Below are positions 20,264 to 33,869 of a stretch of 64,000 bases of DNA, piece by piece. The position numbers and the translations under genes were made by a program. The notes beneath the pieces were generated by a model. That model was not told the DNA's origin. It did not search any database and saw nothing but the letters and a program-made list of their open reading frames with translations. The DNA comes from Burkholderia pyrrocinia (GTDB taxonomy: Bacteria; Pseudomonadota; Gammaproteobacteria; Burkholderiales; Burkholderiaceae). The DNA is taken from NCBI RefSeq assembly GCF_003330765.1, contig NZ_CP024902.1, forward strand, positions 2,294,001 through 2,358,000, in the 5' to 3' direction. Numbering within the stretch: the first letter of the stretch is position 1; every line of letters starts with the position of its first letter.

Positions 20264-22840
20264 ATGAGCGCTCACGCCGCCCCCTCGCCCGAAGCGCTGT
20301 CGCAGCGCGCCGAATTCAAGGCCGCCAAGACCGACATGCTCGAGCGCTTTCGCCGCGCGACGAACGTGGCGTCGCTGATGCACGCGCTGTCGAAACTCAC
20401 CGACGGCGCACTGAAGCGCGTGTGGGACGACTGCGGGCTACCGGCGACGCTCGCGCTCGTCGCCGTCGGCGGCTACGGGCGCGGCGAACTCGCGCCCTAT
20501 TCCGACGTCGACATCCTCGTGCTGCTGCCCGATGCGCACGACCCGGCGCTCGACCCGCTCATCGAGCGCTTCATCGGGATGGCATGGGATCTCGGCCTCG
20601 AGATCGGCAGCAGCGTGCGCACGGTCGCGCAGTGCATCGAGGAGGCGTCGCAGGACGTCACGGTGCAGACCTCGCTGCTGGAAGCGCGCCGCATCGTCGG
20701 CAGCACCGCGCTGTTCGAGCGCTTCACCGTGCGTTACCACGAGGCGCTCGACGCGCGCGCGTTCTTCACCGCGAAGGTGCTCGAGATGCGCCAGCGCCAC
20801 GCGAAGTTCCAGGACACGCCGTACAGCCTCGAACCGAACGTGAAGGAAAGCCCCGGCGGGCTGCGCGACCTGCAGACGATCCTGTGGATCGCGCGCGCGG
20901 CGGGCTTCGGCAGCAGCTGGCGCGAGCTCGACACGCGCGGTCTCATCACCGAACGCGAAGCGCGCGAGCTGCGCCGCAACGAAGGCTTCCTGAAGACGCT
21001 GCGCGCACGGCTGCACGTGATCGCCGGCCGCCGCCAGGACATGCTCGTCTTCGACCTGCAGACGCAGGCCGCCGAGAGCTTCGGCTACCAGCCGACGCAG
21101 GCCAAGCGCGCGAGCGAGCAACTGATGCGCCGCTATTACTGGGCGGCGAAAGCCGTCACGCAGCTCGCGACGATCCTGATCCAGAACATCGAGGCGCAGC
21201 TCTTCCCCGCGACGAGCGGTATTACGCGCGTGCTGTCGCCCGACCGCTTCGTCGAGAAACAGGGGATGCTCGAGATCGTCGACGACGGCGTGTTCGAACG
21301 CCATCCCGACGCGATCCTCGAAGCGTTCCTGCTGTACGAAACGACCCGCGGCGTGAAAGGCCTGTCCGCACGCACGCTGCGCGCGCTGTACAACTCGCGC
21401 GAAATCATGAACAACGCGTGGCGCCGCGATCCGCAGAACCGCGGCACGTTCATGCGGATCCTGCAGCAGCCCGAAGGGATCACGCACGCGTTCCGGCTGA
21501 TGAACCAGACGAGCGTGCTCGGCCGCTACCTGCTGAACTTCCGCCGCATCGTCGGCCAGATGCAGCACGACCTGTACCACGTGTACACGGTCGACCAGCA
21601 CATCCTGATGGTGTTGCGCAACATCCGCCGCTTCGCGGTGGCCGAGCATGCGCACGAATACCCGTTCTGCAGCCAGTTGATCGGCAACTTCGAGCGCCCG
21701 TGGGTGCTGTATGTCGCGGCACTGTTCCACGACATCGCGAAGGGCCGTGGCGGCGACCACTCGACGCTGGGGATGGCCGACGCGCGGCGCTTCTGCCGCG
21801 AACACGGGGTCACCGGCGACGACGCGGCGCTGATCGTTTGGCTCGTCCAGCATCACCTGACGATGAGCCAGGTCGCACAGAAGCAGGACACGAGCGACCC
21901 TGAAGTCATCAAGCGCTTCGCCGAACTCGTCGGCAACGAACGGCGCCTCACCGCACTGTACCTGCTGACGGTCGCCGATATCCGCGGCACGAGCCCGAAG
22001 GTGTGGAACACGTGGAAGGGCAAGCTGCTCGAGGATCTCTACCGCATCACGCTCGCGGTGCTCGGCGGCGCCAACCCCGACGCGCATTCGGAGCTGAAGT
22101 CGCGGCAGGAACAGGCGCTCGCGCTGCTGCGCCTCGAGACCGTGCCCGACGATGCGCACCGCACGCTATGGGACCAGCTCGACGTCGGCTTCTTCCTGCG
22201 CCACGATGCGGCCGACATCGCGTGGCAGACACGCGTGCTTTACCGGCACGTGAACGCCGAAACTGCGATCGTCCGCGCGCGGCCGTCGCCGATCGGCGAC
22301 GCGCTGCAGGTGCTCGTGTACGTGAAGGACCGCGCCGACCTGTTCGCGGGCATCTGCGCGTATTTCGACCGCAACGGGCTGTCGGTGCTCGACGCGCGCG
22401 TCAGCACGACGCGGCACGGCTATGCGCTCGACAACTTCATCGTCACGCAAACCGAACGCGACGTGCGATACCGCGACATCGCGAATCTCGTCGAACAGCA
22501 GCTCGCAACGCGGCTCGCCGAAACCGCACCGCTGCCGGAGCCGTCCAAGGGCCGCCTGTCGAGGCTGTCCCGGACGTTTCCGATCACGCCGCGCGTCGAC
22601 CTGCGGGCCGACGAGCGCGGCCAGTACTACATCCTGTCCGTGTCTGCCAACGACCGGCCGGGCCTTCTCTATTCGATCGCGCGCGTGCTCGCCGAGCATC
22701 AGATCGGCGTCCATGCGGCGCGGATCAATACGCTCGGTGAACGCGTCGAGGACATCTTCCTGCTCGCGGGCGCCGGCTTGTCCGACAACCGCCTGCAGAT
22801 CCAGCTCGAAACCGAATTGCTGCGTGCGATCGCAGTCTGA
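20264..22840 (+). CDS. glnD: Bifunctional uridylyltransferase/uridylyl-removing enzyme
   Basis: Senses glutamine and adds or removes UMP on PII proteins (GlnB/GlnK), setting nitrogen control. The 858-residue protein has the nucleotidyltransferase motif [19 protein letters not shown] near residues 69-87. A central HD hydrolase domain has [13 protein letters not shown] and QHHLTMS. Two C-terminal ACT domains follow (about residues 685-760 and 795-858; [17 protein letters not shown]). It is preceded by map. The 3' end is followed after 16 bp by the pseudouridine synthase gene. Confidence 0.97.
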   Translation: MSAHAAPSPEALSQRAEFKAAKTDMLERFRRATNVASLMHALSKLTDGALKRVWDDCGLPATLALVAVGGYGRGELAPYSDVDILVLLPDAHDPALDPLIERFIGMAWDLGLEIGSSVRTVAQCIEEASQDVTVQTSLLEARRIVGSTALFERFTVRYHEALDARAFFTAKVLEMRQRHAKFQDTPYSLEPNVKESPGGLRDLQTILWIARAAGFGSSWRELDTRGLITEREARELRRNEGFLKTLRARLHVIAGRRQDMLVFDLQTQAAESFGYQPTQAKRASEQLMRRYYWAAKAVTQLATILIQNIEAQLFPATSGITRVLSPDRFVEKQGMLEIVDDGVFERHPDAILEAFLLYETTRGVKGLSARTLRALYNSREIMNNAWRRDPQNRGTFMRILQQPEGITHAFRLMNQTSVLGRYLLNFRRIVGQMQHDLYHVYTVDQHILMVLRNIRRFAVAEHAHEYPFCSQLIGNFERPWVLYVAALFHDIAKGRGGDHSTLGMADARRFCREHGVTGDDAALIVWLVQHHLTMSQVAQKQDTSDPEVIKRFAELVGNERRLTALYLLTVADIRGTSPKVWNTWKGKLLEDLYRITLAVLGGANPDAHSELKSRQEQALALLRLETVPDDAHRTLWDQLDVGFFLRHDAADIAWQTRVLYRHVNAETAIVRARPSPIGDALQVLVYVKDRADLFAGICAYFDRNGLSVLDARVSTTRHGYALDNFIVTQTERDVRYRDIANLVEQQLATRLAETAPLPEPSKGRLSRLSRTFPITPRVDLRADERGQYYILSVSANDRPGLLYSIARVLAEHQIGVHAARINTLGERVEDIFLLAGAGLSDNRLQIQLETELLRAIAV

Positions 22841-22856
22841 ATGAATCCCAGCGTTT

Positions 22857-24860
22857 ATGCGCACCAAATTGACCGTCAAGAATCCGCGGCCGGCGTCGCC
22901 GACCCGCGCACCTGTCCGCTCCGGCAGCCACGTCGCCCGCAAGGCGGTGCGACCCGCTGCGCCGCCCGCGGCAGACAAGCCGGCTCGCCCGAAGAAGGCG
23001 TCCCCGGCCGCCGCCGGCGAACGCACGTTCAAGCCGCGCGGTGCTGACGGCAAGCCCGCGACGCGTGGCGAGCGCGGCGAGCCCCGCCCGTATCGCGGCG
23101 CCGATGCCAGGCCGGCAGGCGACCGTCGCAGCGGCGACAAGCCGTTCAGCCGTGGCACGCCCGACGCGCGCCCGCCCCGTCGCGGCGACGACGATGCACG
23201 ACCACGTCGTGCAGGTGCCGAAGGCGGCGTGCGCGCGCCCTATCGCGACAACGCAGCCGGCGAAGGCGCGAAGCGCAGTTACGGCGAACGTCGCACGTCG
23301 TCGGATCGACCGCCCCGCCGCAGCGACGACGATGCGCGGCCGCGCCGCGCAGGTGCTGAAGGCGGCACGCGCGCGCCTTATCGCGACAACGCAGCCGGCG
23401 AAGGCGCGAAGCGCAGTTACGGCGAGCGCCGCACGTCGTCGGATCGACCGCCCCGCCGCAGCGACGACGATGCGCGGCCGCGCCGCGCAGGTGCTGAAGG
23501 CGGCACGCGCGCGCCTTATCGCGACAACGCAGCCGGCGAAGGCGCGAAGCGCAGTTACGGCGAGCGCCGCACGTCGTCGGATCGACCGCCCCGCCGCAGC
23601 GATGACGATGCGCGGCCGCGCCGCGCAGGTGCCGAAGGCGGCGCGCGCGCACCCTATCGCGACAACGCAGCCGGCGAAGGCGCGAAGCGCAGTTACGGCG
23701 AACGTCGCACGTCGTCGGACCGCCCGCCCCGCCGCAGCGACGACGATGCGCGGCCGCGCCGCGCAGGTGCCGAAGGCGGCGCGCGCACGCCCTATCGCGA
23801 CAACGCAGCCGGCGAAGGCGCGAAGCGCAGCTTCGGCGAGCGCAGCACGTCGTCGGATCGCCCGCCCCGCCGCAGCGATGACGATGCGCGGCCCCGTCGC
23901 GCAGGTGCCGAAGGCAGCGCGCGCGCCCCTTATCGAGACAAGGCAGCCGGCGAAGGCGCGAAGCGCAGCTTCGGCGACCGCCCGGCTCGCCCCGCACGCG
24001 ACGGCGAGCGTGGCGACACCAAGCGCGGCTCGTCCGGCACGGGCCTGAAGACCGCGCAACCCGTCAAACGCCAAGCGGCCGACATCGATTACGGTGACGA
24101 AACGGGTCTGATGCGCCTGTCGAAACGGATGTCCGAGCTCGGCCTGTGCTCGCGCCGCGAAGCCGACGAATGGATCGAAAAGGGCTGGGTGCTCGTCGAC
24201 GGCGAACGCATCAACACGCTCGGCACCAAGGTGCGCGCCGACCAGAACATCGAGATCGACGAGCGCGCGAGCGCCGAGCAGGCCGCGCAGGTGACGATCC
24301 TGCTGCACAAGCCGGTCGGCTATGTGTCGGGTCAGGCAGAAGACGGCTACGAGCCCGCGGCCGTGCTGATCACGCGCGGGAACCACTGGAGCGGCGACCG
24401 CTCGCCGCTGCGCTTCTCGCCGCAGCACCTGCACGCGCTCGCGCCGGCCGGCCGGCTCGACATCGATTCCACCGGCATGCTCGTGCTGACGCAGAATGGC
24501 CGGATCGCGAAGCAACTGATCGGCGAGCAGTCGGACATCGACAAGGAGTACCTGGTGCGGGTGCGCTTCGGCGAACGGCTCATCGACATCGACCAGCACT
24601 TCCCCGCGGAATCGCTCGCGAAGCTGCGCCACGGCCTCGAGCTCGACGGCGTCGCGCTGAAGCCCGCGATGGTGAGCTGGCAGAACGGCGAGCAGCTGCG
24701 CTTCGTGCTGCGCGAAGGCAAGAAGCGCCAGATCCGCCGCATGTGCGAACTGGTCGGCCTCGAAGTGGTCGGCCTCAAGCGCGTGCGGATGGGCCGTGTG
24801 ATGCTGGGCGCGCTGCCGCAGGGGCAATGGCGCTATCTGTCGGCCGACGAGACGTTCTGA
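22857..24860 (+). CDS. RsuA/RluB/RluF-family pseudouridine synthase with repetitive basic N-terminal tail
   Basis: Predicted to isomerise a uridine in rRNA, and in some RluF-like enzymes tRNA. The conserved enzyme is confined to the C-terminal part: an S4 RNA-binding domain from about residue 419 ([19 protein letters not shown]), then the catalytic motif [13 protein letters not shown] with Asp535 and the [18 protein letters not shown] region. The details ([15 protein letters not shown]) look closer to RluF than RluB, but the target is not certain. The first 410 or so residues are low-complexity, Arg/Asp/Gly-rich and probably disordered, with six 46-residue tandem repeats. At 667 residues it is more than twice the family core length. 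Start at 22857, 16 bp after glnD. Confidence 0.9.
   Translation: MRTKLTVKNPRPASPTRAPVRSGSHVARKAVRPAAPPAADKPARPKKASPAAAGERTFKPRGADGKPATRGERGEPRPYRGADARPAGDRRSGDKPFSRGTPDARPPRRGDDDARPRRAGAEGGVRAPYRDNAAGEGAKRSYGERRTSSDRPPRRSDDDARPRRAGAEGGTRAPYRDNAAGEGAKRSYGERRTSSDRPPRRSDDDARPRRAGAEGGTRAPYRDNAAGEGAKRSYGERRTSSDRPPRRSDDDARPRRAGAEGGARAPYRDNAAGEGAKRSYGERRTSSDRPPRRSDDDARPRRAGAEGGARTPYRDNAAGEGAKRSFGERSTSSDRPPRRSDDDARPRRAGAEGSARAPYRDKAAGEGAKRSFGDRPARPARDGERGDTKRGSSGTGLKTAQPVKRQAADIDYGDETGLMRLSKRMSELGLCSRREADEWIEKGWVLVDGERINTLGTKVRADQNIEIDERASAEQAAQVTILLHKPVGYVSGQAEDGYEPAAVLITRGNHWSGDRSPLRFSPQHLHALAPAGRLDIDSTGMLVLTQNGRIAKQLIGEQSDIDKEYLVRVRFGERLIDIDQHFPAESLAKLRHGLELDGVALKPAMVSWQNGEQLRFVLREGKKRQIRRMCELVGLEVVGLKRVRMGRVMLGALPQGQWRYLSADETF
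23187..23990 (+). repeat. Six tandem 138-bp units inside the pseudouridine synthase gene
   Basis: Units begin at 23187, 23325, 23463, 23601, 23739 and 23877, the last incomplete. Each encodes 46 residues starting [14 protein letters not shown] and containing [13 protein letters not shown]. Units 2 and 3 are identical base for base; the others differ at a few positions. Since 138 is a multiple of three, copy-number change keeps the frame and would only lengthen or shorten the tail. Confidence 0.95.
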
Positions 24861-24890
24861 CCGCGGGCACACCACGTGCGCCACACAATG

Positions 24891-24917
24891 AAAAAGCCCG
24901 CGCAAGCGGGTTTTTTT
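24891..24917 (+). terminator. Intrinsic terminator after the pseudouridine synthase gene
   Basis: AAGCCCGC/GCGGGTT stem with an A-run before and seven T after. It separates this gene from the convergent def-ligA operon and may act in both directions. Confidence 0.85.
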
Positions 24918-24982
24918 GTTTCCGGCAGACCGCGCATGGCGAAACGGCCCGCCTGCGACACGCAGGCCGCCTCGCCAGCCGG

Positions 24983-27627
<2,645 letters not shown>

Positions 27628-27754
27628 TTATCTCAGTTTGACGCCGCGACGGGGCGTGCAATGCGCACCGGATCAGCGTGCTGCAGCGCACACGGCAAGG
27701 TGTGCGCCGCAACGACGAACGACAGCGCCGAAGCCCGCCGCCCGCGCATTTGCG

Positions 27755-29032
27755 TTACTGGCTGAAGAGGCGGCGCGTGACCGGCGAACCGGCCGGGATG
27801 CCGGCTTCCTCGAGCTTCGCGTACAGCTTCATCAGTTGCTGTTCGATCGCCAGCAGCGTCGACTCCGGCAGCGGCCGGCGCGAATCGTCGACGACCCGCG
27901 CGCCGATCCGTTCGGACAGCGACTTCGCGTAATCGCACATCAACCGGAACGGCAGGATGTCCTCTTCGGCCACCGGCACGTCGAGCACCAGCGTGATCAT
28001 GTTGCCGCCTTTGTACGTGAGGTCGTCGCGCAGGAAGTTCGTGTCGCCGAACTGCAGCATGAACACGGGATTCTGCTTCGCGTCGAGCTTCACGAAACGC
28101 GTGCCGTCGCGCGACAGCAGCAGCCCGTCCTGCGACGCGACAGCCTGCACGTAGTTCGCCGACCACGGTGCGCCGTCCGACATCACGTTGATCGACAGTT
28201 GCGCGTCGCACTGCGCGGCAAAGGCGTCGAGCTCGCGCGCCATCGCCACCGTTTCCATCATGTCCGGGAATTCCGGCGCGCCGTCGATCGCGTCGGCGAA
28301 CTGCTGGACGCCCGTCACGAATTCGGAGAACTCGAGCTCGTTCAGCGCGCCGCTGCGATTCGCGAGCTGCGCGCCCGCGCGCAGCTCGTCATAGCGCACG
28401 CCGTTCTGCAACAACTCCCACTGGCCGCCTTCCGGCTTGCCTTCGATATGCACGGGCTTGCTGCCCGCGCGGCGCAGCCGCTGCGCGGCCGGCAGGATCT
28501 TGTCGCCCGGCAGCGACCCGGCGAGGCGGATCGGCACGATGCAGTCGATCCGGCGGTCGACGATCGCGGGCGGCGCCGACGAGATCGTCGCGGCCGGCAG
28601 CACGGGCTCGGACGGTTCAGCGGGCGCTTCGTGCACGGCGGCACGCACGGCGTCTTCACCGGCAGCCGGCTCGGCCGCCTCGGACGACGTGTCGATGCCG
28701 GTCGCCTCGGCCTGCAGATCGGCAGGCATATCGGCAGGCGCCACGCCGCCTAAGGTGGCCCCGCCGAACGTCGGCTCGACGCGTGCGACTTCGGCCGGCG
28801 TCGCGGCAGCCGCGACCGGTGCCGCGGGCTCGCGTCGCACCGGCTGACGCACCGGTTCGATGAACGGCAGCTCTTCGTCCCGCTCGGGGCGGTTCATCGC
28901 CTCGGCCGCTTCCTCCGGCATCGGGCGCGGCATCCTGCGCCGCACCTTCGCGCCCTGCCATGCGTTGTAGATCACGACGCCGCCCACCACGACGGCGCCC
29001 GCGCCGATCAAACCGAGTGTCAACTCGTCCAT
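27755..29032 (-). CDS. zipA: ZipA-like cell division protein
   Basis: Predicted membrane-anchored FtsZ-binding protein. The 425-residue product has one N-terminal membrane helix (LTLGLIGAGAVVVGGVVIY) followed by a basic stretch (GAKVRRRMPRPMP). A Pro/Ala/Glu-rich linker to about residue 180 leads into a C-terminal ZipA FtsZ-binding domain (from DCIVPIRLAGSLPGD; FMLQFGDTNFLRDDLTY, LTLVLDVPVAEED-like segments). This is the N-out topology of ZipA. Betaproteobacterial members are diverged, so FtsZ binding is inferred. It is encoded between smc and ligA, 85 bp after smc. The start at 29030-29032 places the membrane helix at the N-terminus. Confidence 0.82.
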   Translation of the reverse strand: MDELTLGLIGAGAVVVGGVVIYNAWQGAKVRRRMPRPMPEEAAEAMNRPERDEELPFIEPVRQPVRREPAAPVAAAATPAEVARVEPTFGGATLGGVAPADMPADLQAEATGIDTSSEAAEPAAGEDAVRAAVHEAPAEPSEPVLPAATISSAPPAIVDRRIDCIVPIRLAGSLPGDKILPAAQRLRRAGSKPVHIEGKPEGGQWELLQNGVRYDELRAGAQLANRSGALNELEFSEFVTGVQQFADAIDGAPEFPDMMETVAMARELDAFAAQCDAQLSINVMSDGAPWSANYVQAVASQDGLLLSRDGTRFVKLDAKQNPVFMLQFGDTNFLRDDLTYKGGNMITLVLDVPVAEEDILPFRLMCDYAKSLSERIGARVVDDSRRPLPESTLLAIEQQLMKLYAKLEEAGIPAGSPVTRRLFSQ

Positions 29033-29117
29033 GCACGCTCCATCAGCAATTCTTTTTCGTCGGAACCGCGAACGGGCGCCCATGCGCCGCGCGAACGCGG
29101 TCCGGTTTCGTCAAACG

Positions 29118-32100
29118 TCAATTCTGGGCAAAACCCGCAGCGGTTTCCATGTCCACCGCAACGATCCGCGACACGCCCTGCTCCTGCATCGTCACGCCGA
29201 TCAGCTGCTGCGCCATCTCCATCGCGATCTTGTTGTGCGAGATGAACAGGAACTGCGTCTTGTTGGACATCGCGCGCACGAGATTCGCGAAACGTTCGGT
29301 GTTCGCGTCATCGAGCGGCGCGTCGACCTCGTCGAGCAAACAGAACGGCGCCGGGTTCAACTGGAACATCGCGAACACCAGCGCGGTCGCGGTCAGCGCC
29401 TTCTCACCGCCCGACAGCAGGTGGATCGTCGCGTTCTTCTTGCCGGGCGGCTGCGCCATCACCTGCACGCCGGCATCGAGGATCTCGTCGCCCGTCATGA
29501 TCAGCTTCGCCTGGCCACCGCCGAACAGGCGCGGGAACAGGTCGCTGAAGTGACGGTTGACTTCGTCGAAGGTCCCTTGCAGCAGCGTGCGGGTTTCCTG
29601 GTCGATCTTGTGGATCGCGTCCTCGAGCGTCGTGATCGCGTCGATCAGGTCGGCCGACTGCGCATCGAGGAACACCTTGCGCTCGCTCGCGGCCTTCAGC
29701 TCGTCGAGCGCGGCCATGTTCACCGGGCCGAGCGCGTTGATCGCGTTGTTGAGCCGCGTGACCTCGCCCTGCAGGTACGACGGCTTCAGGTCCGGCGTCA
29801 GCTTCTCGCTCAGCGCGGCCTCGTCGACCTCGGCCGTCGCGAGCTGCTCGGCGAACTGCTCGACGGACAGGCGCGCGGCCTGCTCCTTCAGCTGCAATTC
29901 GGTGATGCGGTCGCGCAGCGGCTGCAGCGAGCGCTCGGCGACGAGACGCTGCTCGTCCGACGCGCGCAGCTTCGCGGTCAGGTCGTCGAGTTCGATTCGC
30001 GCGGCCTGCAGCGCTTCTTCCTTCACCGCGCGAATCTCGAGCGCATCCTGCAGGCCCGTGTGCGCGGTCTGCTCGTTGATCGTCTCGAGTTCGGCGCGCG
30101 CGTCTTCCAGCGACGCGGCGACGCGCTCGCTCTGTTCGTGCGCGACCTGGATGCTGCGCTTGAGCTCGTCGATCCGGGTCACTGCGTTGCGTGCGGCGAA
30201 GCGCGCGTCGTTCGCGCCGCGCTCCAGGTCACGCGCTTCCTGACGCGCCTGCGTCAGCGATTCGTCCAGCGATTCGAACGCGAGCTGGTTGTCCTCGAAG
30301 CGCGCCTGCAGTTCCGCGAGTTCGCCGTCGAAGCGCTCGAAATTCGCTTCCGACTCCGCGCGCAGCGCGCGCTGCTCTTCGATCTGCGCGCCGATTTCCT
30401 CGAGCTCCTCGCGGATCTGCGTGCTGCGCTGCGTATAGCGTTCGTGCGCCTGCGCGAGCTTCAGCACGTCCATCTGCAACGCGTGCACGCGTTGCGTCGC
30501 ACGCTCGGCCTGCGCGCGCACGTCGCCGAGCGCCTGCGTGGCCTGCGTGTGCGCGGCTTCCGCGCGCACGGCAGCCGTGCGCGCCTCGTCGGCGAGCAGC
30601 GCCTGCGCACGCACCTGGCGCGTCAGGTTGTCGATTTCCTGCTGGCGGGCCAGCATCCCGGCCTGCTCCGAATCGGCCGCGTAAAGCTGCACGCCGACAC
30701 GCGTGACGATATGGCCGGCCTTGACGACGAACGCGCCGCCTGCCGGCAGTTGCGTGCGCGTCGCGAGCGCCTGCGCGACATCGTCGGCGACATACACGTT
30801 GCCGAGCCAGTCGTTCAGCACCGCGCGGATGCCCGCATCGTCGATGCGCAAGAGCGACAGCACCGGACGCAGCCCGGCCACCGCCGCAGGCGGTTCGCCG
30901 GCCGCGGGCGGCGCATAGAACGCGAGCTTCGCGGGCGGCGCATCGGTCGCGAACGCCTTCACCCAGTCGAGATTCGACACTTCGAGCGCGGCGAGGCGCT
31001 CGCGCAGCACGGCCTCGAGCGCCGCTTCCCAGCCAGCTTCGACGTGCAGCTTCTTCCACAGGCGCGGCAGCGCGCCGAGCTCGTGCTTGTCGAGCCACGG
31101 CTGCACCTTGCCTTCCGTCTGCACGTTTTCCTGCAGCTGCTTCAGCGCGGCAAGGCGCGCCTCGAGCTGGTGGATCTGCGCGCCTTCGGCCTGCACGCGC
31201 TCCTGCGCGGCGCGGCGTTCGCCATCGAGACGCGGCACCGTTTCCTGTGCGTCGGCGAGGCGCGCCTGCGCTTCGCCGAGGATTTCTTCCTGCTCGGCGA
31301 GCTGCATGCGCAGTTCCTCGAGCTGCGCCTCGTCCGGCGCGTCGAGCCCGCCCGCTTCGCCCTTCAGGCGCTCATGGCGCTGCTGAAGCTGCTGGAGCTG
31401 CTGGTCGGCATTGCGCTGGTGCGCAGCTTCGAGCTTCAGCGACTGTTCGGTCTGCGCGATCCGCGCGCGCTCGTCGTTGAGCTGCGCCTGCGCATCGCGC
31501 CACTTCGCTTCGAGCGCCGGCAGCGCGTCGTGCTTCGCGGCTGCGTTGTCTTCGGCAAGCGCGGCCTTCTCGTCGGCCATCGCGCGCGCCTCTTCGGCGT
31601 CCTCGAGCTCGTCCTGCGACTTCTCGGCCTGCGCGCGCCATTGCGCGCGCTGCGCATTCAGCGCGGCGATCTGTGCCTGCACGCGATTGCGCGATTCGAC
31701 GATGAACTTGATCTCGGCTTCTAGGCGGCTCACCTCGGCATTCGCCTCGTAGAGCGAACCCTGCGCGCCCTGCATCGCGTCGCTCGCCGAGTAATGTGCG
31801 ACCCGCAGCGTCTCGAGCTGCGACTCGACCTCGCGCAGCTTTGCCGTCTGCGCTTCGAGGTCGATCTGCGCCTGTTCGATCGCGCGCTGCTGCTTCTGCT
31901 GCTCGCCGGCCGCCTCGTTCTTGCGCAGCAGCCACAACAGGCGCTGCTTCTCCTCGCCGTCGGCGACGAGATCCTTGTATTTGGTCGCGACGACCGCCTG
32001 CGCCTCGAGCTTCTCGAGGTTCGCACCGAGTTCGCGGACGATGTCCTCGACGCGCGTCAGGTTCTCGCGCGTGTCGTGCAGGCGGTTCTCGGTCTCGCGG

Positions 32101-32630
32101 CGGCGTTCCTTGTACTTCGACACGCCCGCAGCTTCCTCGAGGAACACGCGCAGCTCTTCCGGCTTCGCCTCGATGATCCGCGCGATCATGCCCTGCCCGA
32201 TGATCGCGTACGCACGCGGCCCAAGGCCCGTGCCGAGGAAGATGTCCTGGATGTCGCGGCGGCGCGCCGGCAGGTTGTTGATGTAGTAGCTCGACGTGCC
32301 GTCGCGCGTGAGCACGCGCTTCACGGCGATCTCGCCGTACTGGCCCCACTGCCCGGCCGCGCGGCCGTCGGAGTTGTCGAAGATCAGCTCGACGCTTGCC
32401 CGGCTGCCGGGCTTGCGGGCGGTCGAGCCGTTGAAGATCACGTCCTGCATCGACTCGCCGCGCAACTCGGATGCGCGCGACTCGCCGAGCACCCAGCGCA
32501 CGGCGTCGATGATGTTGGACTTGCCGCACCCGTTCGGGCCCACCACGCCGACAAGCTGGCCCGGAACCTGGAAATGCGTGGGATCGACAAAGGATTTGAA
32601 GCCAGCGAGTTTGATCGAGCTCAGACGCAC
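29118..32630 (-). CDS. smc: Chromosome partition protein SMC
   Basis: Structural maintenance of chromosomes ATPase that compacts and segregates DNA with ScpA/ScpB. The 1170-residue protein has Walker A GPNGCGKS at 31-38. Two very long coiled coils flank a hinge near residues 520-640. The C-terminal signature LSGGEKALTATALVFA is followed by Walker B FCLLDEVDAPLDD. The start is GTG at 32628-32630, giving the family N-terminus RLSSIKLAGFKSFVDPT; upstream frame extensions are implausible. It is the first gene of smc-zipA-ligA-def. Confidence 0.97.
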   Translation of the reverse strand: MRLSSIKLAGFKSFVDPTHFQVPGQLVGVVGPNGCGKSNIIDAVRWVLGESRASELRGESMQDVIFNGSTARKPGSRASVELIFDNSDGRAAGQWGQYGEIAVKRVLTRDGTSSYYINNLPARRRDIQDIFLGTGLGPRAYAIIGQGMIARIIEAKPEELRVFLEEAAGVSKYKERRRETENRLHDTRENLTRVEDIVRELGANLEKLEAQAVVATKYKDLVADGEEKQRLLWLLRKNEAAGEQQKQQRAIEQAQIDLEAQTAKLREVESQLETLRVAHYSASDAMQGAQGSLYEANAEVSRLEAEIKFIVESRNRVQAQIAALNAQRAQWRAQAEKSQDELEDAEEARAMADEKAALAEDNAAAKHDALPALEAKWRDAQAQLNDERARIAQTEQSLKLEAAHQRNADQQLQQLQQRHERLKGEAGGLDAPDEAQLEELRMQLAEQEEILGEAQARLADAQETVPRLDGERRAAQERVQAEGAQIHQLEARLAALKQLQENVQTEGKVQPWLDKHELGALPRLWKKLHVEAGWEAALEAVLRERLAALEVSNLDWVKAFATDAPPAKLAFYAPPAAGEPPAAVAGLRPVLSLLRIDDAGIRAVLNDWLGNVYVADDVAQALATRTQLPAGGAFVVKAGHIVTRVGVQLYAADSEQAGMLARQQEIDNLTRQVRAQALLADEARTAAVRAEAAHTQATQALGDVRAQAERATQRVHALQMDVLKLAQAHERYTQRSTQIREELEEIGAQIEEQRALRAESEANFERFDGELAELQARFEDNQLAFESLDESLTQARQEARDLERGANDARFAARNAVTRIDELKRSIQVAHEQSERVAASLEDARAELETINEQTAHTGLQDALEIRAVKEEALQAARIELDDLTAKLRASDEQRLVAERSLQPLRDRITELQLKEQAARLSVEQFAEQLATAEVDEAALSEKLTPDLKPSYLQGEVTRLNNAINALGPVNMAALDELKAASERKVFLDAQSADLIDAITTLEDAIHKIDQETRTLLQGTFDEVNRHFSDLFPRLFGGGQAKLIMTGDEILDAGVQVMAQPPGKKNATIHLLSGGEKALTATALVFAMFQLNPAPFCLLDEVDAPLDDANTERFANLVRAMSNKTQFLFISHNKIAMEMAQQLIGVTMQEQGVSRIVAVDMETAAGFAQN

Positions 32631-32769
32631 GGCGGTATCGGATGTGAAGAAGGTGTGAAACGGACGGTGCCGCGATGCGCGGGGCCGGACGGCCCATGCG
32701 CGCGACGCGCCCCGGAATTCAAAAGCGGGGCCGCGCGCATACAGCGTTGGGCCCCGCAAACGGCTTCCA

Positions 32770-33711
32770 TCATACCATCGCGCGTGCGCCGTCCCGACCG
32801 TCGCCGGGTTTGCCCGGTGCCGGCGCGGAACGATGGACCCGGCTCGACAGCAGCGTCGCCAGCACGATGCACACGCCGCCCGCCCACTCGCGCGCGGTCG
32901 GCAACTCGTTCGCAAACACCCACGCCGACAGCGCGGTGATCACGATCTCGAACAGCATGATGATCGACGCGCGGTTCGCCGGCACGCGCGCAAGGCCGTA
33001 TTGCACGAGCAGGTTGTTCGCCGCCATCGTCACGCCGATCGCGGCGACGATCAGCGCAGCGATGCCGAGCTGGCCGCCCACCGGCGCGGCAGGCAGCCCT
33101 TCGAACAGCGACGCGATCGCGCCGAACACCGCCGCGCCGCCGAACAGCGTCGCGGTGCGCATCTCCGCACGCATCTCGGGCAGTTCGCGGCTGGCCTTGA
33201 TCACGAGCACGTTGCTCATCGCGAAGCTCAGCCCGGCCGCGAGACCGGCCCATTCGGCCGGGTTGGCCGGCAGCGGCAAGCCGAGCTGCGGCGACCACAG
33301 CATCAGCATCGCGCCGCCGATCGACAGCGCCGCGAGCCCCGCGCCGGCCCAGGTCAGCCGCTCGCGCAGCAGGAAGTGTGCGTAGATCGCCGTCCACGCC
33401 GGGGTCAGGTAGAACAGCAGCATCACGCGCAGCACCTCGCCGTGGATCGTGCCCCATACGAAGCCGAGGTTCGTCACGCCGGCCGTCACCGCGATGCCCG
33501 GCAGCACCCAGTGCCAGCGCAGCGTCGCGATGGTGCGGTGCCGCGCGACGATCACGAACAGGAACGCGACGAGGCTCGTCAAGGCGCTCGCCAGCGTGCC
33601 CGTCAGGCCGAGCGACGCGAGGATCCGCAGCGGATACCAGATCAGGCCCCATACCGATGCGCCGATCAGGATCGCCAGCGTTGGCAGGCTGCCGCGTACT
33701 GCGTTATTCAT
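32770..33711 (-). CDS. DMT superfamily (EamA) transporter
   Basis: Predicted ten-helix inner membrane exporter of the drug/metabolite transporter superfamily, with two EamA repeats. The 313-residue protein begins with a hydrophobic helix (LAILIGASVWGLIWYPLRIL). It contains characteristic EamA segments such as FYLTPAWTAIYAHFLLRERL at the end of repeat 1 and IIMLFEIVITALSAWVF in repeat 2. The substrate cannot be told from sequence; family members export amino acids, metabolites or drugs. It is divergent from dapC and separated from smc by 139 bp. Confidence 0.85.
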   Translation of the reverse strand: MNNAVRGSLPTLAILIGASVWGLIWYPLRILASLGLTGTLASALTSLVAFLFVIVARHRTIATLRWHWVLPGIAVTAGVTNLGFVWGTIHGEVLRVMLLFYLTPAWTAIYAHFLLRERLTWAGAGLAALSIGGAMLMLWSPQLGLPLPANPAEWAGLAAGLSFAMSNVLVIKASRELPEMRAEMRTATLFGGAAVFGAIASLFEGLPAAPVGGQLGIAALIVAAIGVTMAANNLLVQYGLARVPANRASIIMLFEIVITALSAWVFANELPTAREWAGGVCIVLATLLSSRVHRSAPAPGKPGDGRDGARAMV

Positions 33712-33780
33712 TTGCTCAGATACCCTTTATTCAACCGGCCCGGCGGCCCGCCGGGCGGCCGTGACCGCATTCCGTCACGC

Positions 33781-33786
33781 TATAAT
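33781..33786 (+). promoter_or_regulatory. Candidate -10 box for the dapC-dapD operon
   Basis: A perfect TATAAT lies 84 bp before dapC. The best -35-like bases (GTGACC, 33761-33766) are only 14 bp away, so the -35 is poor and the call rests mainly on the -10. Confidence 0.45.
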
Positions 33787-33869
33787 CATCCGTTGCGACC
33801 CGCGCGCCGTCGGCGCCCGTTCGCAGCCGCGCGGCACGCCCGCCGCTTCTTTCGTTCCAACCGGCCGCG

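Noticed and set aside
23187..23990. Possible CRISPR array because of the regular repeats
   Set aside because: Units are 138 bp, directly adjacent with no unique spacers, and coding in one frame. No cas genes are present.
29031..31724. A long plus-strand open frame opposite smc
   Set aside because: Leu/Arg/Glu-rich shadow of the smc coiled coil with no recognisable domain.
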